The notes beneath the pieces were generated by a model. It was given only the letters and a program-made list of their open reading frames with translations, ran no database searches and had not been told where the DNA came from. Of a stretch of DNA of 64,000 nt, positions 56,196 to 64,000 are shown piece by piece; the first letter of the stretch is position 1, and each line of letters opens with the position of its first letter. Made by a program: the position numbers and the translations under genes. The DNA is from Vreelandella sp031769195 (GTDB lineage Bacteria; Pseudomonadota; Gammaproteobacteria; Pseudomonadales; Halomonadaceae). The DNA lies in NCBI RefSeq assembly GCF_031769195.1, contig NZ_JAVHNP010000006.1:1-64000 (forward strand), written 5' to 3'.

Positions 56196-56825
56196 TTAAT
56201 TCGCTTTTTGACTCACAACCACCATGGCCGGGCGCACGAGGCGTCCGTTGAGCAGATACCCTTTCTGCATCACATCCATGACCGTGTTGGGGTCAAGCTC
56301 CGGGTTCGGCACCATCGCCATGGCTTCGTGCACCTGCGGGTCGAAGGGCTCGCCGTGGGGCTCAATGCTTTCAACGCCAAACTTGTTCAACACGTCTAGC
56401 TGCATCTTCAACGTCATGGAGACACCTTCGCGGTGCACGTCGGACGCATCTTCTTGCATGCTTTCCAGCGCTTTCTCCAAGCTATCTACAACGGGCAATA
56501 GCTCCTTAACAAACTTCTCAAGGGCAAATTTGCGCGCTTTTTCTGCTTCCTGTTCGGCACGGCGGCGAACGTTCTGGGCTTCCGCTGCTGCGCGAAGCGC
56601 TTGGTCTTTGGCTTCCGCAAGGCTCTGCTCTAGCTCTTCTACTTGAGCAGCCAACACGTCGGCCTCGGGGCTACCCACGCTGCCATCTAGTGCAACATCG
56701 TCGTCAATCAAGCCCTCTAACTCGCCCTCTACCAAGCGCTCTTCGGCAGATTGCTCGGTAACGTCGGCTTCCTGCTCTTGGCGTGCCAGCTCATCGTCCA
56801 ACGGGGTTTGCGGTTCTTTAGCCAT
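56196..56825 (-). CDS. grpE: Nucleotide exchange factor GrpE
   Basis: Releases ADP from DnaK. Length 209. A disordered acidic N-terminus (about 1-60) is followed by a long dimerising coiled coil (65-140) and the C-terminal beta domain with GVESIEPHGEPFDPQVHEAM near 153 and the end block GYLLNGRLVRPAMVVVS. TTTCAGGAGTAAGGC precedes ATG 56825. It is the first gene of the grpE-dnaK-dnaJ cluster and is divergent from recN. Confidence 0.97.
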   Translation of the reverse strand: MAKEPQTPLDDELARQEQEADVTEQSAEERLVEGELEGLIDDDVALDGSVGSPEADVLAAQVEELEQSLAEAKDQALRAAAEAQNVRRRAEQEAEKARKFALEKFVKELLPVVDSLEKALESMQEDASDVHREGVSMTLKMQLDVLNKFGVESIEPHGEPFDPQVHEAMAMVPNPELDPNTVMDVMQKGYLLNGRLVRPAMVVVSQKAN

Positions 56826-56904
56826 GCCTTACTCCTGAAATAAGTAGCGGTGCCGGTGGCGGCCACCTAAGTTAAGTAGCGGGTATTAACCACGTATGCT
56901 GCCT

Positions 56905-56932
56905 ATATGGGGGCCATAAAAAGCATCTCAAG
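56905..56932 (-). promoter_or_regulatory. Sigma-32 heat-shock promoter of grpE
   Basis: Minus strand CTTGAGA (56932-56926), 13-bp spacer, CCCCATAT (56912-56905): one mismatch in the -35 element and a full -10 match. It is 80 bp before the grpE start. Confidence 0.85.
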
Positions 56933-57024
56933 AGGGGCATTGAAGTGAGTTATCGACTACTGTATAAAACACCAATTAGTGGATAAGTATCCAGCTTCTG
57001 TGCCGCACCGCCTCAGGAGGCCCT

Positions 57025-58698
57025 ATGCTTACGCAGCTAGCGATCCAAGATTACGCCATCGTTGACCGCCTAGAACTCGACCTCACCCGTGGCATGACTG
57101 CCATTACCGGGGAAACCGGGGCGGGCAAATCCATTCTGCTAGGTGCTTTGGGCCTCTGCCTGGGCGAGCGCGCCGATGCTGGCAGCGTACGCCACGGCTG
57201 CGAGCGCACCGACCTGTCTGCCCGCTTTGATATTCAGCACCTTCCTGGTGCCACCGAGTGGCTCACTGCCCGCGACCTTCCCACTGAGGAGTGCTTGCTG
57301 CGCCGTGTCGTCACGGCCAATGGGCGCTCAAAAGCGTGGATCAACGGCCACCCCGTCACCATTGCGGATCTAAAATCCCTCGGCGAACAGCTAATTCAAA
57401 TTCACGGCCAGCATGCCCACCAAGCCTTGATGCGGGAAGAAACGCATTTAGCGCTGCTGGATGACTACGCCGGATTACGTGAGCGCAGCCAGCAGCTTGC
57501 GGAGACATTCCGTGAGTGGCGCAACGTTCGGCGGCGGCTGAAAAAGCTCAGCGAAGAAGGTAGCGAAGTAGAGGCCAAACGCCAGCTACTGCGCTATCAG
57601 GTCGAAGAGCTTGACCAGCTAGGTCTCGCGGAAGGGGAGCTGCAAACGCTAGAAGAGGAGCAGCACACGCTGGCGCATGCCGAAGAGACGCTGCGCGAAA
57701 CTCAGTTTGCCGCCGACTGTTGCGAAAGCGACGAAGGCGGTGCGCTGTCGCTGCTCAATCAAGCCTACGCCCATCTCAGTGCCCTGCCCGGCAGCGACAA
57801 AGGCACGCTTGCCAATACGCTGGCCATGCTCAGCGATGCGCGTATTCAGGTAGAAGAAGCCGCCAGCGAGCTGCAGCGTTTAGCCAGCACCACCGAGCTA
57901 GACCCCGAGCGCCTTGCCTGGGTGGAAGAGCGCATGGGGGATGTTCACCGCGTTGCCCGTAAGCACCACGTTGCTCCTGAAGAAATTTGCGCGCTGCACG
58001 CACAGCTACAGCAGGAAGTAGCCCAGCTCGAAGCCAGCGATGACGATTTAGAATCGCTGAGCACCCAAGTGGCTGAATACCGCGAGCGCTATCGTAGTGA
58101 AGCCAAACAGCTCAGCGAAGCACGTCAAAAAGCCGCGCTGCGTTTTGATAAAGAGGTTCAGCAGCAGCTCGCGTTCTTAGCCATGGGTAAAGCGCGCTTT
58201 GAAGTCGACGTGACCCCACGCGAAACGCCAACCCCCGAAGGTTTGGATCACGTTCAGTTCTTAATTAGCGCTAACCCCGGCCAGCCTGCCCGCCCACTGA
58301 CCAAAGTGGCCTCGGGGGGTGAGCTTTCACGTATTAGTTTGGCTATTCAGGTAGTCGCCGCTTCACACTCGACAATTCCCAGTCTGGTCTTTGATGAAGT
58401 GGACGTGGGCATTTCCGGGGCGACGGCTGAAATCGTGGGGCAACTGCTGCGCAAATTAGGCGAAAACGGCCAGGTGATGACCGTGACCCACCTGCCCCAA
58501 GTGGCCGCACAAGCGCATCAGCACCTGCATATTGAAAAACGCGCGAAGCGCGACACCACCCTTACCCATATGGCACTGCTGGATGAGCGTGGTCGCATTA
58601 GCGAGCTGGCCCGCATGCTGGGCGGCGTCACGCTCTCCGATCAAACGCTGGCCCACGCCCGTGAAATGCTGCTGGCCAGCCAGCGCCCACCGCATTGA
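57025..58698 (+). CDS. recN: DNA repair protein RecN
   Basis: SMC-like ATPase in double-strand-break repair, 557 residues. Walker A TGETGAGKSILLGAL near 30-44, QIHGQHAHQALM near 125, a coiled-coil middle (about 155-375), signature VASGGELSRISLAIQ near 433 and Walker B SLVFDEVDVGISG near 453. CAGGAGGCCCT precedes ATG 57025. CTGTATAAAAC near 56960 looks like half of a LexA site overlapping a -10 region, but no full palindrome is present. Confidence 0.96.
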   Translation: MLTQLAIQDYAIVDRLELDLTRGMTAITGETGAGKSILLGALGLCLGERADAGSVRHGCERTDLSARFDIQHLPGATEWLTARDLPTEECLLRRVVTANGRSKAWINGHPVTIADLKSLGEQLIQIHGQHAHQALMREETHLALLDDYAGLRERSQQLAETFREWRNVRRRLKKLSEEGSEVEAKRQLLRYQVEELDQLGLAEGELQTLEEEQHTLAHAEETLRETQFAADCCESDEGGALSLLNQAYAHLSALPGSDKGTLANTLAMLSDARIQVEEAASELQRLASTTELDPERLAWVEERMGDVHRVARKHHVAPEEICALHAQLQQEVAQLEASDDDLESLSTQVAEYRERYRSEAKQLSEARQKAALRFDKEVQQQLAFLAMGKARFEVDVTPRETPTPEGLDHVQFLISANPGQPARPLTKVASGGELSRISLAIQVVAASHSTIPSLVFDEVDVGISGATAEIVGQLLRKLGENGQVMTVTHLPQVAAQAHQHLHIEKRAKRDTTLTHMALLDERGRISELARMLGGVTLSDQTLAHAREMLLASQRPPH

Positions 58699-58764
58699 GA
58701 GAGTACTGAGAGAGTAAGGCCGCACCTTCAACGCAGGCCTTACCTTAACGCGGCGTTAAACACA

Positions 58765-58816
58765 AAAACGCTCCCAGAGCGCAAGTGATCATTCACTGGC
58801 ACCCTGGGAGCGTTTT
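58765..58816. terminator. Bidirectional terminator between recN and fur
   Basis: AAAACGCTCCCAG (58765-58777) pairs with CTGGGAGCGTTTT (58804-58816); the 26-nt loop contains a smaller AGTGATCATTCACT stem. It serves both convergent genes. Confidence 0.85.
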
Positions 58817-58844
58817 CACACGGCTATGCGCTATTAACGATTCG

Positions 58845-59297
58845 CTATTTACGATTCGTTGGACCGCTGTCCTGTCGCGTCACGTCTGACCCGCGAGGGC
58901 GTACGTACAACACCAGAGCGTGATCCACTAGTTCGTAGCCGTGCTCTTCGGCGATCTCTTGCTGGCGACGCTCGATAAAATCATCCACAAACTCGATGAT
59001 TTCACCGCTTTCCAGACACACCATATGGTCGTGGTGGTCTTCTTGAGTCATCTCGAATACCGCATGGCCACCGTCAAAGTTGTGACGAATCACCAAGCCT
59101 GCTGATTCAAACTGAGTCAGCACGCGGTAGACGGTTGCCAGACCTACATCCTCGCCCGCATCAATCAGTGTTTTATACACTTCTTCTGCGCTAAGGTGGT
59201 GTTGGCCCGAAGCATTTTCGAGAATCTGCAGGATCTTGACGCGCGGCAGGGTCACTTTCAGCCCGGCTTTGCGTAGTTCATGGTTCTGATCGGCCAT
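58845..59297 (-). CDS. fur: Ferric uptake regulator Fur
   Basis: Iron-responsive repressor of 150 residues. Winged-helix part 1-82 with GLKVTLPRVKILQILE and TVYRVLTQFESAGLV; metal-binding HHDHMVCLESGEIIEF near residue 86-101. The second Cys of the E. coli CxxC is Ser here, as in pseudomonad Fur proteins. ATG 59297 is chosen; the frame stays open to 59519 over the divergent bamE. It would be the expected regulator of the siderophore importer in this window. Confidence 0.96.
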   Translation of the reverse strand: MADQNHELRKAGLKVTLPRVKILQILENASGQHHLSAEEVYKTLIDAGEDVGLATVYRVLTQFESAGLVIRHNFDGGHAVFEMTQEDHHDHMVCLESGEIIEFVDDFIERRQQEIAEEHGYELVDHALVLYVRPRGSDVTRQDSGPTNRK

Positions 59298-59369
59298 GGT
59301 TGCTCTTCGCAGTAACAGGTTAGGTCGGGTATCATCGACCGAAACCACGATAGTGAAGAACAGGCTCAA

Positions 59370-59828
59370 ATGCAAAAATTGACTCGTATCATTACCCTTT
59401 CCGTTGCCCTGACTGTTGTTAGCGGCTGCAGCTACGTTGGCGTTTACAAGCGCGACATTCCCCAGGGCAACCTGATCACCCAGGAGATGGTCAGCCAGCT
59501 CCAGCCCGGCATGACGCAAGAGCAGGTGACCTATGTGATGGGGCGTCCGTTACTGGAAGCGCCATTCGACTCCCGCCAGTGGGACTATGTCTACCGCATC
59601 GACAAAGCGTATGAGGGCGTTGAACAGCGCCGCGTGACGCTCACGTTTGATAATGCAGGCAGGCTGAGCAACATTGAGCAGGAAGGCGATTTATCCCGCG
59701 ACCTGCCGATCAGTACAGACCGTGGCGTGGGTCCTGCCGTAGAGGGCGCGGACCCGCTGGATGCGATGCCCAATCAGACATCTCCAACCCCCACGCCAGA
59801 GCCGCAGCCAATTGTGACTGGCGAGTAA
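59370..59828 (+). CDS. bamE: Outer membrane assembly lipoprotein BamE (SmpA/OmlA)
   Basis: Lipoprotein of the BAM complex, 152 residues. The signal ends in a lipobox TVVSGCS with Cys near residue 20. The core has LQPGMTQEQVTYVMGRPLLEAPFDSRQWDYVYRI-type sequence split around residues 48-80 and the LTFDNAGRLSNIE strand. The C-terminal 35 residues are Pro-rich and low complexity. Divergent from fur across 72 bp, as in Pseudomonas. Confidence 0.95.
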   Translation: MQKLTRIITLSVALTVVSGCSYVGVYKRDIPQGNLITQEMVSQLQPGMTQEQVTYVMGRPLLEAPFDSRQWDYVYRIDKAYEGVEQRRVTLTFDNAGRLSNIEQEGDLSRDLPISTDRGVGPAVEGADPLDAMPNQTSPTPTPEPQPIVTGE

Positions 59829-59840
59829 TTAGCCTGGGGC

Positions 59841-60179
59841 TTATTGCCCCTTAGCTTGGCGCTTGGCCCGTTCAAGGCGGGCCGCTTTGGGGTCGATTTG
59901 CAGTGGACGATAGACTTCCACGCGGTCACCCTCGCGCAGGGGCTCTTTGTCCGGGTGGCGAATCGCCTTTCCAAAGATACCCAGCGGCGCTTCTAGAAAG
60001 GTCTCGCTGGGCAGTTCCTGAAACAGGCTGGGTAAATCTGCCATTTGCACGGCTTGGCGCGCCGTGGTGCCTTTGGGCACCACCAGCGCCACAATGCGCT
60101 GCTTGTACGGCAGCGCAAAGGCAACCTCTACCCTCAGCTCGCTATCGGCCATACAGCTCGTCAGCACGCTATCGGCCAT
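59841..60179 (-). CDS. rnfH: RnfH family ubiquitin-like protein
   Basis: Small beta-grasp protein, paired with ratA in most proteobacteria. LRVEVAFALPYKQRIVALVV starts the domain, and GIFGKAIRHPDKEPLREGDRVEVYRPL-type ending is split around residues 70-100. Two in-frame ATGs exist, 60179 (112 residues, overlapping the ratA stop) and 60152 (103 residues), because a perfect 27-bp duplication copied the start region. The tail is basic (RLERAKRQAKGQ). Its biochemical role is not known. Confidence 0.9.
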   Translation of the reverse strand: MADSVLTSCMADSELRVEVAFALPYKQRIVALVVPKGTTARQAVQMADLPSLFQELPSETFLEAPLGIFGKAIRHPDKEPLREGDRVEVYRPLQIDPKAARLERAKRQAKGQ

Positions 60180-60194
60180 ACAGCTCGTCAGCAC
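60141..60194. repeat. Perfect 27-bp tandem duplication at the ratA/rnfH junction
   Basis: Copies at 60141-60167 and 60168-60194 are identical. The unit contains the last codons and stop of ratA and the first codons of rnfH. The length is nine codons, so both frames are kept. Identity at every base suggests a recent event. Confidence 0.95.
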
Positions 60195-60603
60195 GCTTAG
60201 TGAAGGCATCCACCAGCTGCCCTGCGATTTGCTGGAACAGCTTGCCAAACGCCATGCTCAGCAGCCGATTGGCGAACACGAACTCCATTTCCAGGCTAAC
60301 CTTGCAGGCATTTTCACCCATGGGCGTAAACAGCCAGCGCCCTTTTAGCTGTTTGAACGGCCCCTTTACCAGCGAAAGATCGATGCGCTCAGGGGCAAAT
60401 AGGTCGTTACGAGTAGTAATGGTTTGCTCCACCCCAGCGCGACCCAAGGTCATTTCGCCAATCAGATGGTCGGCGTCATGTTCTAACAAACGCGCCCGTC
60501 GGCACCCCGGCAGGAACTCGGGGTAGCGTTCGAAGTCATTGACCAAATCGAACATTTGTTGGGGGGTGTGCCGCACCAAGGCGGTACGATTAACGGTTGG
60601 CAT
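60169..60603 (-). CDS. ratA: RatA/Coq10 family START-like protein (type II toxin-like RatA)
   Basis: Polyketide cyclase/START fold protein of 144 residues from ATG 60603 (GAGAGGTCA upstream). Family features are ALVRHTPQQMFDLVNDFERYPEFLPGC-type N-terminus, LKGRWLFTPMGENACKVSLEM-like strands and LFQQIAGQLVDAFTKRA near the end (each given as a cue, residues ~8-34, 85-105 and 122-138). In E. coli RatA can inhibit 70S formation, but the ancestral role may be ubiquinone binding like Coq10. Divergent from smpB; followed by rnfH. Confidence 0.92.
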   Translation of the reverse strand: MPTVNRTALVRHTPQQMFDLVNDFERYPEFLPGCRRARLLEHDADHLIGEMTLGRAGVEQTITTRNDLFAPERIDLSLVKGPFKQLKGRWLFTPMGENACKVSLEMEFVFANRLLSMAFGKLFQQIAGQLVDAFTKRADELYGR

Positions 60604-60730
60604 TGACCTCTCCGCTGACTTCACAGTGCCCAAAGCGTATCATGGGAAACATTTTTTCAGACCTTGAATGGTATCACGCCTCCCCACATAACGAAGGGGG
60701 ATGCTACTGACAGATCAACGAAGAGGTTCC

Positions 60731-61222
60731 ATGGCCACTAAGAAAGGTAACAGCAAGGGCCCCGGCAGCAGCGTAATTGCCCAGAATAAGAAGGCGCGGT
60801 TTGAGTACCATATCGACGAAACCTTCGAAGCGGGCTTGGTGCTGGCGGGCTGGGAAGTGAAAAGCCTGCGTGCAGGTAAAGCACAGCTGACCGACACCTA
60901 TATTCTCATCCGCAACGGTGAAGCGTACCTGCTGGGTAGCCATATTATGCCGCTTAACACGGCCAGCACCCACGAAATCGCCGACCCCACCCGTACCCGC
61001 AAGCTGCTGCTGCACCGCAAAGAGATCGCCAAAATCTTTTCGGTCACCCAGGACAAGGGCCACACCTGTGTGCCGCTCAAGCTGTACTGGAAGCGCAATA
61101 AGGTGAAGTGCGAGCTGGCACTGGTGACCGGTAAGAAAATTCACGATAAACGCGCCACCGAGAAAGACCGCGACTGGAGCCGTCAAAAAGGCCGAATTAT
61201 GCGGGAACATAACAAGGCATAA
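60731..61222 (+). CDS. smpB: SsrA-binding protein SmpB
   Basis: Partner of tmRNA in trans-translation, 163 residues from ATG 60731 (GAAGAGGTTCC upstream). The OB-fold core has NKKARFEYHIDETFEAG near 20 and GWEVKSLRAGKAQL near 42, and the C-terminal helix region is basic with KDRDWSRQKGRIM. The tmRNA gene follows 45 bp later, so substrate and partner are adjacent. Confidence 0.97.
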   Translation: MATKKGNSKGPGSSVIAQNKKARFEYHIDETFEAGLVLAGWEVKSLRAGKAQLTDTYILIRNGEAYLLGSHIMPLNTASTHEIADPTRTRKLLLHRKEIAKIFSVTQDKGHTCVPLKLYWKRNKVKCELALVTGKKIHDKRATEKDRDWSRQKGRIMREHNKA

Positions 61223-61267
61223 CTGGTCAATTGGAGCTGAGCACGTTAGAATGCGGCTCTGAACTAA

Positions 61268-61647
61268 GGGGGCGACATGGTTTCGACGCCGGTGACAACC
61301 CTTGCGGTGCATGCCGAGAGCGTGATGTATCTCGTAAATCCCACATCACGAAAAATAGTCGCAAATGACGAAAACTACGCTCAAGGCGCGCTGGCAGCTT
61401 AAACCCTGCTAGCTTCTTGTCTGGCCCCAAGGTGATGTGCCTATTCATCGCTGAGGGGATATGAGCTAAAGCTGATAGGACCGCGGTAGGTGGTGTCTTC
61501 TCGCCTATCGTCAAACTTTAGAAGGCTCGCGAGGCTGAATCCTGATCGTCGGAGTCAGTCGCGTTAAAGCAAATGACGAAATCTAAGCATGTAGAGCCAA
61601 TAGGCGCGTGCTGGCGGACGCGGGTTCAATTCCCGCCGCCTCCACCA
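61268..61647 (+). ncRNA. ssrA: Transfer-messenger RNA
   Basis: 380 nt from GGGGGCGACATGG to CGCCGCCTCCACCA; the first seven bases pair with the last seven before ACCA (one G-U), closing the tRNA-like acceptor. The T-arm GGGTTCAATTCCC is present. The tag frame starts at GCA 61361 and reads ANDENYAQGALAA, stop at 61400-61402. Resume context ATAGTCGCAAATG is conserved. It rescues stalled ribosomes with SmpB. Confidence 0.97.
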
Positions 61648-61663
61648 GACACCCCTTCGAATC

Positions 61664-61686
61664 AAGCACCCTCGGGTGCTTTTTTC
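61664..61686 (+). terminator. Terminator of ssrA
   Basis: AAGCACC-CTC-GGGTGCTT followed by TTTTCG, 17 bp after the tmRNA 3' end. The following 61690-61890 stretch holds no gene that I can support, and no integrase or att repeat is seen although this site is a common integration target. Confidence 0.88.
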
Positions 61687-61896
61687 GTTTCTGAAGCTCC
61701 TATCCCCTTTCACCTCCCCTCCACCAAAGTGGCTTACTCAGCAGTCAGCAGAGCTCAGCCCAACGCCTTATCGCTCCTCATCCGTCTCTTCTTTTCAAAA
61801 GGCTTTCTAAACCTCTGTGCACACTTAATGAAGCCAGCTAATGTTAGAAGCCTAAGCTTGGCGTATGGCCGAGTGGTGCCAATAAGGAAGTGACAC

Positions 61897-62853
61897 ATGC
61901 TGTATGGGTTGAGCTTGCTAGCCGGTATCGTGCTGTTATTCGGCGGTGGGGAAGCGTTAATACGTGGTGCAGTGGCGGGCGCTAAGCGGATGGGGGTTTC
62001 GCCACTGCTGACAGGCCTTGTAGTAGTGGGGTTTGGCACCTCGGCACCGGAGCTGGTGGTGTCAATTGATGCCGCCATTCGAGAGCAGCCTGATATTGCA
62101 GTGGGCAATATCGTAGGCAGCAATATTGGTAATATTTTATTGATTCTTGGCCTCTGCGCCGCTATCTGCCCCATGACGGTTCAACCCCTGGCTCTGCGCC
62201 GGGATGGCGTTGTGGTGGTCGCGGCTAGCGTGCTGTTTATCCTATTGGCTTGGAGCGGCTCCCTTGGCCGCTTAGAAGCCGCCTTACTGCTTGCTTCACT
62301 CGCCGCCTACCTGATTTGGGCCTATCGCACTGAGCGCCAGCACCCCGTACCAGAAGGAGAGATGCACGCGGCAGAAGCCGACGAAGTGACGGCGATCCCC
62401 ACCTCAACAGGAATGATTGTGGTCGCGCTGGTGGTCGGTTTGGTCATGCTCATTGGTGGCTCTCAGCTACTGCTTTACGGCGCGATTGGCTTGGCCCAGG
62501 CGATGGGGATTTCAGAAGCGGTGATCGGCCTCACCATTGTGGCCGTAGGCACGTCGCTGCCTGAAATGGCGGTGTCGGTCATTGCAGCGCTGCGCCGCCA
62601 CGCCGATGTTGCCGTCGGCAATATTTTGGGCAGCAATATTTTCAACGTTCTGGGGATCTTGGGTATTTCCGCTTTCCTACAGCCGCTGCCTATCGCAGAG
62701 CGCGTCAGCCAGTTTGACCAGTGGGTCATGCTCGCCGCCGCCGGCATACTGATGCTGTTTCTCTATACCGGCATGCGCCTGTCACGGTGGGAAGGTGCCG
62801 CGCTGCTAGGCGGCTACGTGGCCTACATTGCGCTTAGCTTTACTATTTTTTAA
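61897..62853 (+). CDS. CaCA family calcium/sodium antiporter (YrbG-like)
   Basis: Inner-membrane exchanger of 318 residues with about ten helices in two inverted halves. The alpha-1 repeat has GFGTSAPELVVSIDAA near residue 48 and VGNIVGSNIGNILLILG near 70; the alpha-2 repeat has AVGTSLPEMAVSVIAAL near 210 and VGNILGSNIFNVLGILG near 238. Both carry the ion-binding acidic residue (PEL, PEM). Ion specificity is inferred from the family. It ends 4 bp before the convergent TAXI gene stop. Confidence 0.93.
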   Translation: MLYGLSLLAGIVLLFGGGEALIRGAVAGAKRMGVSPLLTGLVVVGFGTSAPELVVSIDAAIREQPDIAVGNIVGSNIGNILLILGLCAAICPMTVQPLALRRDGVVVVAASVLFILLAWSGSLGRLEAALLLASLAAYLIWAYRTERQHPVPEGEMHAAEADEVTAIPTSTGMIVVALVVGLVMLIGGSQLLLYGAIGLAQAMGISEAVIGLTIVAVGTSLPEMAVSVIAALRRHADVAVGNILGSNIFNVLGILGISAFLQPLPIAERVSQFDQWVMLAAAGILMLFLYTGMRLSRWEGAALLGGYVAYIALSFTIF

Positions 62854-62857
62854 GCCA

Positions 62858-63835
62858 TCACCGCACGTGCTCGGGCAGCACCGTGCCGGCCTCATCGTAA
62901 TAGCGCTGTGCGCCGGGGTGTAGCGGGGTACTCATATGAGCGAGCAGGTCTGGGGTCACGCTGTCCCACCACGCAGACTGCTCAGCGAGCGCAGCTCTCT
63001 GCTCCCAGAAGGTTTTGGTAAGTTGGTAGGCGGTGTCAGCATCCATTTGCTCAGTGGCATACGCCATCACTGGCAGCGACGTCGTGACCACTGGATGAGC
63101 GATACCTGGGTAAGTGCCGCCAGGTATCTCTTGGCGCACCGCGCCGGTTTGAGCGACTTGCTCTTCGGTAAAACTTACCAAAGTGATAGGCACTAAGGAC
63201 GCCGTTTCGATCACGTTCGGCGTTGGAAAGGAGCTCGCCGTCACGAAGGCATCAATACGCCCCTCTCTTAGCGCTTCCGGGCCGTTGGTGATGGAGGCAT
63301 CTGCTAACCTGACGCTGCCTTCGAGCCCAAATAGCTGAAAGTAGCGGGCGGCCTCTCCCGCGCTAAAGGTGCCGCGTCCAATGAGGATATGTTTGCCTTT
63401 TAATGCATCCATCGTAGTGGTGCCTTTGTCACCGGCCATCACAAAGTGCATGGTGAGCGGAGGCACCGGGAAAAGACCACGGACCGAGGAGAAACGCGCG
63501 TGGTCGTGCCCGGCAAAGGGGCCCTCTCCGGCAATGGCATCCGCTACCAGTGCGGGGGGCGCGGTGAACACATAGCGCCCTTCCCGGGTCATCACTTCTT
63601 GAATGTTTTGTACCGAGCCCTGACTCTCTTCAACGGTTAACACCACGCCCCCTTCGCTACCCACACGCATCGCCAAAGCAAGCTCGCTGCCCATTTGATA
63701 ATACGCGGTGCCCACAAGCGCCGATTTATAGGTAATCCTCGTTTGCGCTTGGAGGGGCAGCGAAGCTAGCCCCCACACAAGCGCCATCATCAGCACACCA
63801 ACGACACGACAACGAGAGCAAAAACGGGCGCGCAT
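62858..63835 (-). CDS. TAXI family TRAP transporter solute-binding protein
   Basis: Periplasmic binding protein of 325 residues with a signal peptide (hydrophobic 11-28, LQAQT cleavage region). TAXI features are YKSALVGTAYYQMGSELALAM near 36 and the VEESQGSVQNIQEV segment near 68, then the LKGKHILIGRGTFSAGEAARYFQL-type block near 143-165. TAXI proteins work with fused DctQM permeases, but no permease lies within this window. The substrate is unknown (glutamate, 2-oxoglutarate and others are known). The last 165 bp of the window upstream of it show no gene. Confidence 0.87.
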   Translation of the reverse strand: MRARFCSRCRVVGVLMMALVWGLASLPLQAQTRITYKSALVGTAYYQMGSELALAMRVGSEGGVVLTVEESQGSVQNIQEVMTREGRYVFTAPPALVADAIAGEGPFAGHDHARFSSVRGLFPVPPLTMHFVMAGDKGTTTMDALKGKHILIGRGTFSAGEAARYFQLFGLEGSVRLADASITNGPEALREGRIDAFVTASSFPTPNVIETASLVPITLVSFTEEQVAQTGAVRQEIPGGTYPGIAHPVVTTSLPVMAYATEQMDADTAYQLTKTFWEQRAALAEQSAWWDSVTPDLLAHMSTPLHPGAQRYYDEAGTVLPEHVR

Positions 63836-64000
63836 GCAACTTCCTTTGGGGTCAGGGGCCGTCTCGGCCTCATTGAGGGAACGTCTTGATTAATCTATTT
63901 ATTAGGGTGTGATATGGAGCGACGACCGCTACCTGCTTAACAAGGCCGATTTTGACCAGCATAGCGGCATATCCTCTCTTACGTTAGCAACCCGAAGCGC

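Noticed and set aside
56955..56985. LexA (SOS) box before recN
   Set aside because: CTGTATAAAAC gives the left half, but the right half ACAG is absent at the proper distance.
59298..59369. Fur autoregulatory box between fur and bamE
   Set aside because: No stretch in the 72 bp comes near the 19-bp consensus.
59298..59519. 74-residue N-terminal extension of Fur
   Set aside because: It overlaps bamE on the other strand, and MADQNHELRKAGLK at 59297 is the usual Fur start.
61648..61896. Prophage or island integration at the tmRNA 3' end
   Set aside because: No integrase, no repeat of the tmRNA end, and the next gene is an ordinary antiporter.

Overview
The window is a chromosomal segment of a GC-rich gammaproteobacterium, made almost entirely of housekeeping genes packed in short operons. 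The gene order matches the Pseudomonas/Halomonas pattern in two long blocks: dksA-gluQ-cbrA-cbrB-(sRNA)-pcnB-folK-panBCD, and grpE-dnaK-dnaJ ... dapB-carAB-greA-yhbY/rlmE-ftsH-folP-glmM-tpiA-secG-tRNAs-rimP-nusA-infB-rbfA-truB-rpsO-pnp. Protein character (MetX/MetW methionine route, single-cysteine Fur site, TAXI-type binding protein, CbrA with a transporter domain) points to Halomonadaceae. This is an inference from gene order and protein style; only the first ~80 nt of 16S rRNA lie in the window.

Layout. 1-530: 5' end of a 16S rRNA gene (minus strand) with boxA and two promoters, downstream of tyrS. 534-11779: tyrS, anmK, pilU/pilT (twitching ATPases), yggS-proC-yggT-metX-metW-DUF4426, sfsA and an aminotransferase. 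11966-22957: dksA, gluQ, a 58-residue membrane ORF coupled to cbrA, cbrB, a long non-coding interval, then pcnB-folK and panB-panC-panD. 23162-25604: acetyl-CoA acetyltransferase and an MFS exporter. 25742-47063: a long minus-strand run of RNA, translation and cell-envelope genes from carA down to pnp, with tRNA-fMet and tRNA-Leu; the exception is yhbY on the plus strand. 47415-52675: dapB, then an accessory patch (DUF2218, a three-gene siderophore ABC importer, a DMT exporter) lying between dnaJ and dapB. 52848-61686: dnaJ, dnaK, grpE, recN, fur, bamE, rnfH, ratA, smpB and tmRNA. 61897-63835: a CaCA-family antiporter and a TAXI-type periplasmic binding protein.

The strongest hidden feature is the 870-bp gap after cbrB. 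It holds a textbook -24/-12 sigma-54 promoter, GTTAC/GTAAC half-sites upstream of it, then about 480 nt with nine A-rich AANAANAA clusters and a perfect 9-bp terminator hairpin. Position, promoter type and motif content are those of the CrcZ RNA of Pseudomonas, which sequesters Hfq/Crc. The window therefore probably carries the whole CbrAB-CrcZ carbon-catabolite switch in a non-pseudomonad.

Other regulatory structures read directly from the sequence are: a likely S15-binding pseudoknot in the rpsO leader; a strong terminator hairpin inside a short arginine-rich reading frame in front of carAB; near-consensus sigma-32 promoters before both grpE and dnaK; four 15-bp tandem repeats before the MFS gene; and a perfect 27-bp duplication that rebuilds the ratA/rnfH junction.
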